A stretch of DNA of 5,208 bases from Candidatus Mesolinea sp. UBA5823 (lineage in GTDB: Bacteria > Chloroflexota > Anaerolineae > Anaerolineales > Anaerolineaceae): contig DICP01000119.1 in NCBI GenBank assembly GCA_002417685.1, positions 12,737-17,944 on the forward strand. The letters run 5' to 3'. The position numbers and the translations under genes were made by a program. The notes under the pieces are model-generated. The model saw only the letters and a program-made list of their open reading frames with translations, ran no database searches and had not been told where the DNA came from. Below, in pieces: positions 1 to 4,992 of the stretch; positions within the stretch are counted from its first letter, which is position 1, and every line of letters begins with the position of its first letter.

Positions 1-209
1 TTCTGGCGGGTTGGGTTAATGCTCACCTGGGCAGCATTGATCACTACCACATGATCGCCAAGAACCACGCCTGGTGTGTAATCCGGGCGGTGTTTGCCGA
101 CTAATAATGCTGCAATTTGAGTCGCAAGGCGACCAAGAGGTTCACCAGCGGCGTCGATCAAATACCATTCGCTGGTAGTTTGTCCTTTAGGTACGTATGT
201 TTTTTCCAC
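1..209 (-). CDS. rplM: Large-subunit ribosomal protein uL13 (L13), N-terminal part, runs off the left edge
   Basis: Ribosomal protein L13, an early-assembly 23S rRNA-binding protein of the 50S subunit. About 69 of the usual 140-150 residues are visible. The translation starts (V/M)EKTYVPKGQ and continues through EWYLIDAAGEPLGRLAT, the family's N-terminal block in which a Trp-Tyr-hydrophobic-Asp-Ala stretch leads into LGRLA(T/S). It then reads GKHRPDYTPG and DHVVVINAAQV, matching the conserved GKHKP.YTP and GD.VVVINA blocks. The start is a GTG at 207-209. The only nearby upstream ATG (238-240) is stopped after three codons, while the GTG has a GGAGA Shine-Dalgarno about 8 nt upstream. It lies 31 nt after the truA stop with no promoter or terminator seen between, so it is probably co-transcribed. 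In most bacteria rpsI follows rplM, so rpsI is expected just outside the window. Identity is very secure; the C-terminus cannot be judged. Confidence 0.96.
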   Translation of the reverse strand, partial: MEKTYVPKGQTTSEWYLIDAAGEPLGRLATQIAALLVGKHRPDYTPGVVLGDHVVVINAAQVSINPTRQ

Positions 210-217
210 TTTAACTT

Positions 218-222
218 TCTCC
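218..222 (-). promoter_or_regulatory. Ribosome binding site deciding the rplM GTG start
   Basis: The minus strand reads GGAGA here (GGAGAAAG with its 3' neighbours), followed by an A/T-rich spacer of about 8 nt and GTG at 207-209. This supports the non-ATG start for rplM; no in-frame ATG precedes the conserved N-terminal block. Confidence 0.75.
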
Positions 223-240
223 GTTTTATCAATTCCACAT

Positions 241-1011
241 TCAAGCCACATTTTCGGCTCGAATAATCTCGTTATCTTCCGGATAGGCAACTTCCTGCAG
301 GGTCAAGCCCCTTGCCGGTGCCAAGGAAACGATCCCTGTGCTGCCTGTTTCCAGTCCTCGCTCAATTATTGCTTCAGGCAACTTGCCCAGCCCGATCTGC
401 ACAAGCAGGTACACGATCCGCCGTACCATGTGGTACAGAAATGCGTTTCCCTGAATGGTAAAGGCGGCTCCCCAACCTGTTCGCTGCCATTCAGCACGGT
501 AAACTTGCCTGATGGTCGTTCCATCTTCTTTGAGAGCCTTGCCAAAGGCGCGGAAATCATGCTCTCCAACTAGCAAACTTGCCGCAGCGTTCATGCTTTC
601 CAAGTTTGGATCCTCAATCAGATGCCATGCAAAGCTGTCGATCAGAGGGTTACGTGCCTGTTGCCAATAAATTCGGTAAACATAAGTTCGGCTAAGGGCA
701 TCGTAGCGCGGGTGAAAATTCTCCGCTGCCTGAAAAACAGCTTGCACCACAATATCATCAGGTAGATGGGCATTTAGAGCCCTAAGCAGCGTCGCATCAC
801 CATGTTTCCAATCGAGATTGAAGCTAATCACTTGACCAAGGGCGTGTACACCGCTATCCGTTCGACCAGCAGGAATGATTGCTCTTCCTTGCCATCCTAA
901 CTCGCGCAGTGCTGCTTCAACTTCCGCTTGGATGTTGGCTTTGTTTTTTTGCCGCTGAAAGCCGTGATATTGTGTGCCTTCATAAGCGAGTATAAGTTTG
1001 TAATGTGCCAT
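241..1011 (-). CDS. truA: tRNA pseudouridine(38-40) synthase TruA
   Basis: TruA converts uridines 38, 39 and 40 in the tRNA anticodon arm to pseudouridine, acting as a cytoplasmic homodimer. From the ATG at 1009-1011 the protein has 256 residues, close to the family norm (about 245-270). Visible signatures are the N-terminal AYEGTQYHGFQRQ block (residues 9-21), the catalytic motif GRTDSGVHA (49-57) with the nucleophile Asp52, the FHPRYDA...SRTYVYRI block (99-114), GEHDFRAF (149-156), GNAFLYHMVRR (188-198) and APARGL near the C-terminus. The frame is open upstream to a TTG at 1018-1020, but that codon directly abuts the AAGGAAG motif. The ATG sits 9 nt downstream of the same motif and begins MAHYKLILAYEG, so it is preferred. 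The gene is 48 nt after rplQ and 31 nt before rplM, consistent with one transcript. The TruA call is very secure. Confidence 0.97.
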   Translation of the reverse strand: MAHYKLILAYEGTQYHGFQRQKNKANIQAEVEAALRELGWQGRAIIPAGRTDSGVHALGQVISFNLDWKHGDATLLRALNAHLPDDIVVQAVFQAAENFHPRYDALSRTYVYRIYWQQARNPLIDSFAWHLIEDPNLESMNAAASLLVGEHDFRAFGKALKEDGTTIRQVYRAEWQRTGWGAAFTIQGNAFLYHMVRRIVYLLVQIGLGKLPEAIIERGLETGSTGIVSLAPARGLTLQEVAYPEDNEIIRAENVA

Positions 1012-1020
1012 GCCTTTCAA

Positions 1021-1027
1021 CTTCCTT
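1021..1027 (-). promoter_or_regulatory. Ribosome binding site deciding the truA start
   Basis: The minus strand reads AAGGAAG. It touches the upstream TTG (no spacer) but is 9 nt from the ATG at 1009-1011, so it argues for the 256-residue over the 259-residue form of TruA. Confidence 0.7.
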
Positions 1028-1059
1028 GGGTAGAAAGGCAGATACCCTGCATGCTAAAC

Positions 1060-1443
1060 CTACTCAGAAACCAGCTCGATCAGTACCATCTCGGCGCTGT
1101 CGCCTTGCCGCGGTCCCAATTTGAGAATGCGGGTGTAACCGCCTGGGCGATTCTTAAACCGCGGGGCAATATCATCAAACAACTTCTTAACAATATCTCC
1201 GCTGGCGTTCCCTAAATCTGCCGCAGCCCGCCTTCGCGCATTAATCTGATCGACTTCGCTGCCATCTAAGCTGTTTTTTGCCATCGTGATCAGCTTTTCT
1301 GCTTCTGGTTGAATAGCTTTAGCTTTTGCTAGCGTGGTTTCTATTTTTTCGTATTGAAATAATTGCATAATCATCGTGCGGCGCAAGGCATTTCTTTGCC
1401 CTGTGCTTCTGCCAAGATGATACCCTTTAACTTGATGTCGCAT
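1060..1443 (-). CDS. rplQ: Large-subunit ribosomal protein bL17 (L17)
   Basis: L17 of the 50S subunit, located near the peptide exit tunnel. It has 127 residues, the usual bacterial length without long extensions. The N-terminus MRHQVKGYHLGRSTGQRNAL and the following RRTMIMQLFQYEKIETTLAKAK are the diagnostic family block (typically MRH...LGR...HR.AL..N....L...E.I.TT.AKAK). Further support is EAEKLITMAKN in the middle and GGYTRILKLGPRQGDSAEMVLIEL at the end, where the family ends with GYTRI.K...R.GD.A.M..IEL. The ATG at 1441-1443 is only 5 nt after the rpoA stop. A GGAG at 1452-1455 overlaps the last codons of rpoA 8 nt upstream, so translation is probably coupled to rpoA. It is the last gene of the classical alpha operon; here truA-rplM follow in the same direction. 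Confidence 0.98.
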   Translation of the reverse strand: MRHQVKGYHLGRSTGQRNALRRTMIMQLFQYEKIETTLAKAKAIQPEAEKLITMAKNSLDGSEVDQINARRRAAADLGNASGDIVKKLFDDIAPRFKNRPGGYTRILKLGPRQGDSAEMVLIELVSE

Positions 1444-1448
1444 CCTAA

Positions 1449-2411
1449 TTACTCCGCTTCTTCTTCATCTAAAAAGCCTTTTTCAATCAATTTGGCTTTT
1501 AATTCTGCTAAGCTCTTATCACCAAAATTCCGGATAGTAAGCATTGCGTTTTCGCCTTTGTCGAGCAAATCCAAAACATCACGCACAGTCGAGACACCGG
1601 TGCGCTTGAGCGCATTGTAGACCCGTACAGTAAGGTCTAACGCTTCGATGGGAGTCTCGGCTGCTTCATTGCTCAAGCGGCTCTCCGGCTCTGCAGGCAC
1701 AGCGCTCCAAACCTGGGGTTCGTCTTCGACCCCGCGGATAATGCTCAGATGCTGAATAAGCAAGTCAACGGCTTCTTCTAAGGCTTTTTCCGGCGTGATC
1801 GTGCCATCAGTCCAAATGTCCAAGTTCAAGCGGTCAAAATTTGTATCCTGACCTACGCGAGCATTCGAGACGGACCAATTTACCCGCCTGACAGGCGAGA
1901 AAATCGCATCCACAGGCAAAACCCCTAACGGCAAACGTTCAGCACGGTCTCCTGCAGGTATGTAGCCGCGGCCTCGCTCCACAGTCATATCCATTTCCAC
2001 TTCAGCTCCGGCTTCGGTAATACTGAATAGATACAACTCAGGGTTGATGATCTCAACCTCTGGAGGACAGACGATGTCCGCAGCGGTATACGTACCCTCA
2101 CCTTTTACTTCCAAGTGTATCTGGGCAGTATCCACGCCATGCAATTTCATGCGGATTTGTTTGATCTGCAGCATGATTTGGATGACATCTTCCCTCACGC
2201 CCGGAATTGTACTGAATTCGTGCATCACATCGGTAATACGTACATCGGTGATAGCTGCCCCTTCTAACGAAGAAAGCAGTACGCGCCGAATCGCATTCCC
2301 CAGCGTGAGCCCAAATCCTCTTTCCATTGGGCCGATAATGAACGTGCCAAACTCACGCGTATTGTTTTCGCGTTCTACTTTTGGTGTTACCATTTCTATT
2401 GTTCCACTCAC
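1449..2411 (-). CDS. rpoA: DNA-directed RNA polymerase subunit alpha
   Basis: RpoA dimerises to nucleate RNA polymerase assembly and contacts promoter UP elements and activators through its C-terminal domain. It has 320 residues, within the normal range (about 310-340). The N-terminal domain shows the conserved GPMERGFGLTLGNAIRRVLLSSLEG block (about 27-51), the dimerisation and beta-contact region. Residues about 237-255 form a charged, Glu/Pro-rich linker. The C-terminal domain (about 255-314) keeps the DNA-binding residues of the family: Arg263 and Asn266 in TVRVYNALK, and Gly297, Lys299, Ser300 and Glu303 in NFGDKSLAEL. A Cys usual in this helix is Ala267. The tail is acidic (DEEEAE). The start chosen is GTG at 2409-2411, with an AAGGGG Shine-Dalgarno 6 nt upstream; the ATG at codon 7 lacks such a site. 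The gene follows rpsD by 51 nt and abuts rplQ. Confidence 0.98.
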   Translation of the reverse strand: MSGTIEMVTPKVERENNTREFGTFIIGPMERGFGLTLGNAIRRVLLSSLEGAAITDVRITDVMHEFSTIPGVREDVIQIMLQIKQIRMKLHGVDTAQIHLEVKGEGTYTAADIVCPPEVEIINPELYLFSITEAGAEVEMDMTVERGRGYIPAGDRAERLPLGVLPVDAIFSPVRRVNWSVSNARVGQDTNFDRLNLDIWTDGTITPEKALEEAVDLLIQHLSIIRGVEDEPQVWSAVPAEPESRLSNEAAETPIEALDLTVRVYNALKRTGVSTVRDVLDLLDKGENAMLTIRNFGDKSLAELKAKLIEKGFLDEEEAE

Positions 2412-2417
2412 GGTTAG

Positions 2418-2423
2418 CCCCTT
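2418..2423 (-). promoter_or_regulatory. Ribosome binding site supporting the rpoA GTG start
   Basis: The minus strand reads AAGGGG, then 6 nt, then GTG. The downstream in-frame ATG (codon 7) is preceded by A-rich sequence without a purine-rich SD motif at the right distance. Confidence 0.7.
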
Positions 2424-2425
2424 AC

Positions 2426-2448
2426 CAGTCTCCTCATCAGCAAGACTG
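2426..2448 (-). promoter_or_regulatory. Hairpin in the rpsD-rpoA gap, just upstream of the rpoA ribosome binding site
   Basis: In the transcribed strand CAGTCT (2443-2448) is perfectly complementary to AGACTG (2426-2431), separated by 11 nt. A G-U pair could extend the stem by one pair on each side. The helix ends only 2 nt before the AAGGGG of rpoA. There is no U-run after it, so it does not look like an intrinsic terminator. It could tune rpoA translation or mark an RNA-processing site, but a 6-bp stem can arise by chance, so function is an inference. Confidence 0.4.
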
Positions 2449-2462
2449 AACTAAATATTGGT

Positions 2463-3101
2463 TTAGCGCGAATAGTACTCAACGATTAACTGCTCGTTGA
2501 GGTTGCCATCAATTTCAGACCGCTCAGGAAGGCGCAGCACGCGAGCCCTTAGGTTGGTCAGATCGCGCTCTAACCATGGGGCAACGCTTCTGCTTTCAGC
2601 TTCTTCCCGTAAGTTCTTGAAATAGACGTTATCTTTTGAGGTTTCACGCACGCTAATTACATCTCCAACTGAAATGCCAAAAGATGGAATATCAGCGCGT
2701 TCTCCATTGACCAAGAAGTGGCCATGGCTCACCAAAATGCGCGCCTGAGAGCGGCTGGCAGCAAAGCCAAGCCGATAGATTACATTATCGAGTCGGCTTT
2801 CTAAAAGAACTAATAAGTTCAAACCAGTCATCCCACGCATACGCAATGCCTGAGTATGATAACGGCGGAATTGTCGCTCAAACACACCATAGATTCGACG
2901 TGCTTTTTGTTTGGCACGCAGCTGCTTGGCATAGTCCGACTCACGCCCAGGGCGGACAGAGCGGTATTTGCCATGCATTCCAGGCGGATATGGGCGTTTT
3001 TCAAAGGCGCATTTGGGAGTAAAGCAACGCTCCCCTTTTAGGTAGAGCTTCTCCCCCTCACGCCGACATAATTTGCATACTGGATCAGTATATCTAGCCA
3101 T
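2463..3101 (-). CDS. rpsD: Small-subunit ribosomal protein uS4 (S4), zinc-binding (C+) form
   Basis: S4 is a primary 16S rRNA-binding protein that nucleates 30S assembly near the five-way junction of the 5' domain; in several bacteria it is also a translational repressor of its own operon. It has 212 residues, slightly longer than the usual 200-209. The N-terminus carries four cysteines, Cys9-x2-Cys12-x13-Cys26-x4-Cys31, the zinc-binding form. This is followed by KRPYPPGMHG and a basic stretch rich in Arg and Lys (about 46-80). The S4 RNA-binding domain is clear from about 104 onward: ESRLDNVIYRLGFAASRSQA, then VSHGHFLVNG, then IPSFGISVGDVI. The C-terminus ends with the typical NEQLIVEYYSR. 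The ATG at 3099-3101 has an AAGGAA 6 nt upstream, and rpsK ends 20 nt before it. Identity is certain from the motifs. Confidence 0.98.
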   Translation of the reverse strand: MARYTDPVCKLCRREGEKLYLKGERCFTPKCAFEKRPYPPGMHGKYRSVRPGRESDYAKQLRAKQKARRIYGVFERQFRRYHTQALRMRGMTGLNLLVLLESRLDNVIYRLGFAASRSQARILVSHGHFLVNGERADIPSFGISVGDVISVRETSKDNVYFKNLREEAESRSVAPWLERDLTNLRARVLRLPERSEIDGNLNEQLIVEYYSR

Positions 3102-3121
3102 TCTTTATTCCTTTTCCTCTT

Positions 3122-3526
3122 TTATACGCGGCGGCGTTTGGGCGGTCGGCAGCCATTATGCGGCACCGGAGTCACATCATCAATCTTTGTGATTTTCACA
3201 CCCATTGATTGTATTGCACGAATTGCAGCTTCACGGCCTGGGCCAGGTCCCTTAATGTACATTTCTACTTCCTGGACGCCCATGGATTGGGCAGTCTTCA
3301 TGGTCTGTTCCGTCGCCAAACGGGCAGCAAAAGGTGTGCTCTTGCGTGAGCCTTTAAATCCGGCAGTCCCCGTGCTTCCCCAACAAATAGTGTTACCCTG
3401 CATGTCGGTTATTGTGACGATCGTATTATTAAAGGATGCATAGATATGCACCTGTGCCGCTGAAACCTGGCGCTTAACTTTGCGAGAACTGGTTGTTCTT
3501 CGTGCTGTACGTGCTTGTTTAGCCAT
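3122..3526 (-). CDS. rpsK: Small-subunit ribosomal protein uS11 (S11)
   Basis: S11 sits on the 30S platform and contacts the 16S central domain near the mRNA exit. It has 134 residues, a normal length of about 127-135. A basic N-terminal tail (residues 1-20) leads into the core: VHIYASFNNTIVTITD, then GSTGTAGFKGSRKSTPFAA, MGVQEVEMYIKGPGPGREAA, and the near-invariant C-terminus PHNGCRPPKRRRV. These are all diagnostic S11 blocks. The ATG at 3524-3526 follows a GAGGAAG Shine-Dalgarno (3531-3537) by 4 nt. The gap to the upstream rpsM is unusually long for this operon (105 nt) and contains a nested RNA structure at 3555-3624. So rpsK and the genes behind it may be controlled separately from rpsM; that is an inference. 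Confidence 0.98.
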   Translation of the reverse strand: MAKQARTARRTTSSRKVKRQVSAAQVHIYASFNNTIVTITDMQGNTICWGSTGTAGFKGSRKSTPFAARLATEQTMKTAQSMGVQEVEMYIKGPGPGREAAIRAIQSMGVKITKIDDVTPVPHNGCRPPKRRRV

Positions 3527-3554
3527 AATTCTTCCTCACTCAATCTCTTCTTGT

Positions 3555-3624
3555 CTAACTTAGTAATGGTTCGGGTAGCCGCAGGGGAGAAAGGGAACCC
3601 CACCCTCAACATTACACCTGTTAG
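3555..3624 (-). promoter_or_regulatory. Candidate structured cis-regulatory RNA in the rpsM-rpsK gap
   Basis: Four nested complementary segment pairs share a common centre. From the outside in, as read on the transcribed strand: CTAAC (3620-3624) with GTTAG (3555-3559); GTAATG (3610-3615) with CATTAC (3563-3568); GGGT (3602-3605) with ACCC (3573-3576); GGGG (3598-3601) with CCCC (3584-3587). That gives 19 Watson-Crick pairs in a 70-nt element. The internal loops are 4/3 and 4/4 nt, with a 7-nt bulge on the 3' side between the two innermost helices and a 10-nt apical loop. The structure ends 17 nt upstream of the rpsK Shine-Dalgarno and begins 7 nt after the rpsM stop. There is no following U-run, so a terminator is unlikely. 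The position and shape suggest a binding site for a ribosomal protein (S4 is the classical alpha-operon repressor). The ligand and the function are inference. Confidence 0.55.
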
Positions 3625-3631
3625 TTCAATG

Positions 3632-4021
3632 CTATTTCTTAGCCACTCCACGACGGCGCCCGCGACCAGCAACGGTCTTTTTGGGGCCCTTGCGCGTGCG
3701 CGCATTCGTGCGCGTTCGTTGCCCGTGGACCGGCAAATTGCGGCGATGACGCATTCCTCGGTAGCAACCGATTTCCGTCAAACGCTTGATATTCATTTGC
3801 ACTTCACGGCGCAGATCACCTTCAACCTTCAGGTTAGCTGCAATGTAATCACGCAGCTTGGCAAGATCTGCCTCGGTCAAATCTTTGACGCGGATATCAG
3901 GGTTAACCCCAGTCTCCGCTAAAATTTTATCTGCGGTGGTTGGGCCAATGCCGTAAATATACCGTAAACCGATTTGGATGCGCTTGTCGCGCGGGAGGTC
4001 AACACCTTCTATACGAGCCAT
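3632..4021 (-). CDS. rpsM: Small-subunit ribosomal protein uS13 (S13)
   Basis: S13 is located in the head of the 30S subunit, where it contacts the P-site tRNA through its C-terminal tail and forms inter-subunit bridges. It has 129 residues, slightly longer than the typical 118-126. Visible blocks are MARIEGVDLPRDKRIQIGL at the N-terminus, YIYGIGPTTADKIL (about 21-34, the helix-turn-helix-like RNA-binding segment) and LRREVQMNIKRL. The signature C-terminal GCYRGMRHRRNLPVHGQRT then runs into a very basic tail (GPKKTVAGRGRRR). The ATG at 4019-4021 follows rpmJ by 11 nt. A purine-rich GGATAAGGA overlapping the rpmJ stop serves as Shine-Dalgarno, so the two are probably translated in a coupled way. 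Identity is certain. Confidence 0.98.
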   Translation of the reverse strand: MARIEGVDLPRDKRIQIGLRYIYGIGPTTADKILAETGVNPDIRVKDLTEADLAKLRDYIAANLKVEGDLRREVQMNIKRLTEIGCYRGMRHRRNLPVHGQRTRTNARTRKGPKKTVAGRGRRRGVAKK

Positions 4022-4032
4022 AGTTTAATTCC

Positions 4033-4146
4033 TTATCCTTGTCGCTGTTTGTGTCTTGGATTCGTGCAAATGACGTAAAGCCGACCGTCGCGTTTGACGA
4101 TTTTGCAATTGTTACAGCGTTTTTTAATTGAAGCACTTACTTTCAT
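4033..4146 (-). CDS. rpmJ: Large-subunit ribosomal protein bL36 (L36), zinc-binding (C+) form
   Basis: L36 is the smallest 50S protein and stabilises 23S rRNA late in assembly. The reading frame is 37 codons, the usual length of the short bL36 form. It starts MKVSASIKKRCNNCKIVKR and ends NPRHKQRQG. Cys11, Cys14, Cys27 and His32 give the zinc-ribbon pattern C-x2-C-x12-C-x4-H, so this is the C+ (zinc-binding) paralogue type. The ATG at 4144-4146 is preceded 6 nt upstream by AGGAG (4153-4157). It is the first gene after the promoter in the map-rpmJ gap and lies 11 nt before rpsM. infA, which commonly precedes rpmJ in this cluster, is not here. Nothing is unusual in the protein itself. Confidence 0.97.
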   Translation of the reverse strand: MKVSASIKKRCNNCKIVKRDGRLYVICTNPRHKQRQG

Positions 4147-4152
4147 TAATCA

Positions 4153-4157
4153 CTCCT
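4153..4157 (-). promoter_or_regulatory. Ribosome binding site of rpmJ
   Basis: AGGAG on the minus strand, 6 nt before the ATG at 4144-4146. It supports the start of a gene too short to be called reliably from length alone. Confidence 0.75.
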
Positions 4158-4177
4158 ATGATAGCCACAAAACGTTT

Positions 4178-4205
4178 ATTATATCTATTTTCGCCTTTTT
4201 GACAA
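4178..4205 (-). promoter_or_regulatory. Sigma70-type promoter upstream of rpmJ
   Basis: On the minus strand a -35 element TTGTCA (4200-4205) is followed by a 16-nt A-rich spacer and a perfect consensus -10 TATAAT (4178-4183). No other place in the window shows such a good match. Transcription would begin near 4170-4172, leaving a leader of only about 25 nt before rpmJ. The -35 lies about 12 nt beyond the map stop codon. The promoter would drive rpmJ-rpsM-rpsK-rpsD-rpoA-rplQ-truA-rplM independently of the upstream adk-map transcript. No terminator is visible between map and this promoter, so read-through from upstream can add to it. Confidence 0.75.
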
Positions 4206-4217
4206 GTCCAACTACTT

Positions 4218-4991
4218 TTACAGTTTTGTCAATATCTCCGGACCGTGTGCCGTGATTGCGACCGAGTGTTCTTGGTGCGCTGTGAGCGACCGGTCTCGTG
4301 AGATAACCGTCCAGCCATTGCGCAAAACGCGCGTGTGCCGCGTCCCTACCAGAACCATCGGCTCTATTGCTAAGGTCATCCCTTCTCGCAGCAAAATGCC
4401 CTCACCGCGCCTGCCAAAATTAGGCACTTGCGGGTTCTCATGCATTTCACGCCCAACACCGTGCCCAGTATACAAGTGGGTCACATAAAAACCGTGTTTG
4501 GTGACAAATTCTTCAATAGCAGCACCAATATCACCTAAGTGATTTCCGGGTACCATTTCAGCAATGCCAACTTCTAAAGCTTGTTTGGTAACCTCAATCA
4601 GGCTTTGGGCGAGTGGAGAAATCTCACCCACGCCCACAGTAAAGGCAGAATCACCCACAAAGCCTTCATAAACTGTACCGCAATCGACCGAAATAATATC
4701 ACCTTCACGCAGTTTGCGGTTGCTGGGGATGCCATGTACCATTTCCTCATTAATGCTTGTGCAAATGCTGGCAGGGAAGGGATAAGGGCCCGGGTAGTTC
4801 TTGAAGGGCGAATATACCCCATAGCTGCGCTGTACTGCTTCAGCAACTTCATTCAGCTCTGCGGTACTTACCCCAGGAGCAATAGCAGCTTTCACAGCGT
4901 TGAGCGTCTCGGCATTGATCCTGCCGGCTTCCCGCATCAAGGCAATTTCTGCTTCTGATTTAAGATTAATACTTGCTTCTACACCAAACAT
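4218..4991 (-). CDS. map: Type I methionine aminopeptidase
   Basis: MetAP removes the initiator methionine from nascent proteins with a small second residue, using a two-metal site. It has 257 residues, a normal length for the short bacterial type I form without extra N-terminal domain. The five metal ligands of the family are all visible: Asp103 in SVDCGT, Asp114 in GDSAFT, His177 in TGHGVGREMH, Glu210 in LAIEPM and Glu241 in QEHSVAIT. The conserved substrate-site His86 is in EEMVHGIPS. The start at 4989-4991 gives MFGVEASINLKSEAEIALMREAGRI, a few residues longer before the conserved IxLKSxxEI block than many homologues. No alternative in-frame start lies in between. It begins 1 nt after the adk stop without a good Shine-Dalgarno, so coupled re-initiation is likely. 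adk-map is a classical pair next to secY. Confidence 0.97.
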   Translation of the reverse strand: MFGVEASINLKSEAEIALMREAGRINAETLNAVKAAIAPGVSTAELNEVAEAVQRSYGVYSPFKNYPGPYPFPASICTSINEEMVHGIPSNRKLREGDIISVDCGTVYEGFVGDSAFTVGVGEISPLAQSLIEVTKQALEVGIAEMVPGNHLGDIGAAIEEFVTKHGFYVTHLYTGHGVGREMHENPQVPNFGRRGEGILLREGMTLAIEPMVLVGTRHTRVLRNGWTVISRDRSLTAHQEHSVAITAHGPEILTKL

Positions 4992-4992
4992 C

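Noticed and set aside
1018..1020. TTG as the truA start, giving a 259-residue protein
   Set aside because: The Shine-Dalgarno AAGGAAG touches this codon directly; the ATG three codons downstream has proper spacing and matches the usual family N-terminus.
1028..1047. Possible hairpin GGGTA/TACCC in the rplQ-truA gap
   Set aside because: Only 5 bp with a 10-nt loop, no U-run, and not convincing as a terminator or regulatory element.
928..1215. A plus-strand frame across the truA-rplQ junction
   Set aside because: Antisense to the start of truA and the end of rplQ, with no recognisable domain and no promoter or SD identified.
2425..2442. CTGATGAG in the rpsD-rpoA gap, which resembles the hammerhead ribozyme core
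   Set aside because: The second conserved core block (GAA after stem II) and the three-stem layout are absent; the word lies in the loop of a simple hairpin.
2044..2454. A 136-codon plus-strand frame antisense to rpoA
   Set aside because: Low-complexity Ser/Ile/Thr-rich product typical of antisense reading of a conserved gene; nothing supports expression.
3527..3631. The rpsM-rpsK structure as an intrinsic terminator or a second promoter
   Set aside because: No U-tract follows the stem on the transcribed strand, and no -35/-10 pair is recognisable in the gap.
3409..3705. A 98-codon minus-strand frame running from the end of rpsM through the gap into rpsK
   Set aside because: It overlaps the ends of two certain genes in another frame, has the Arg-rich composition expected from out-of-frame reading of the rpsM tail, shows no recognisable motif, and its gap portion is better explained by the RNA structure.
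3515..3922. A 135-codon plus-strand frame across rpsM and the rpsM-rpsK gap
   Set aside because: It is antisense to rpsM with no plausible ribosome binding site or protein motif; a shadow of the real gene.
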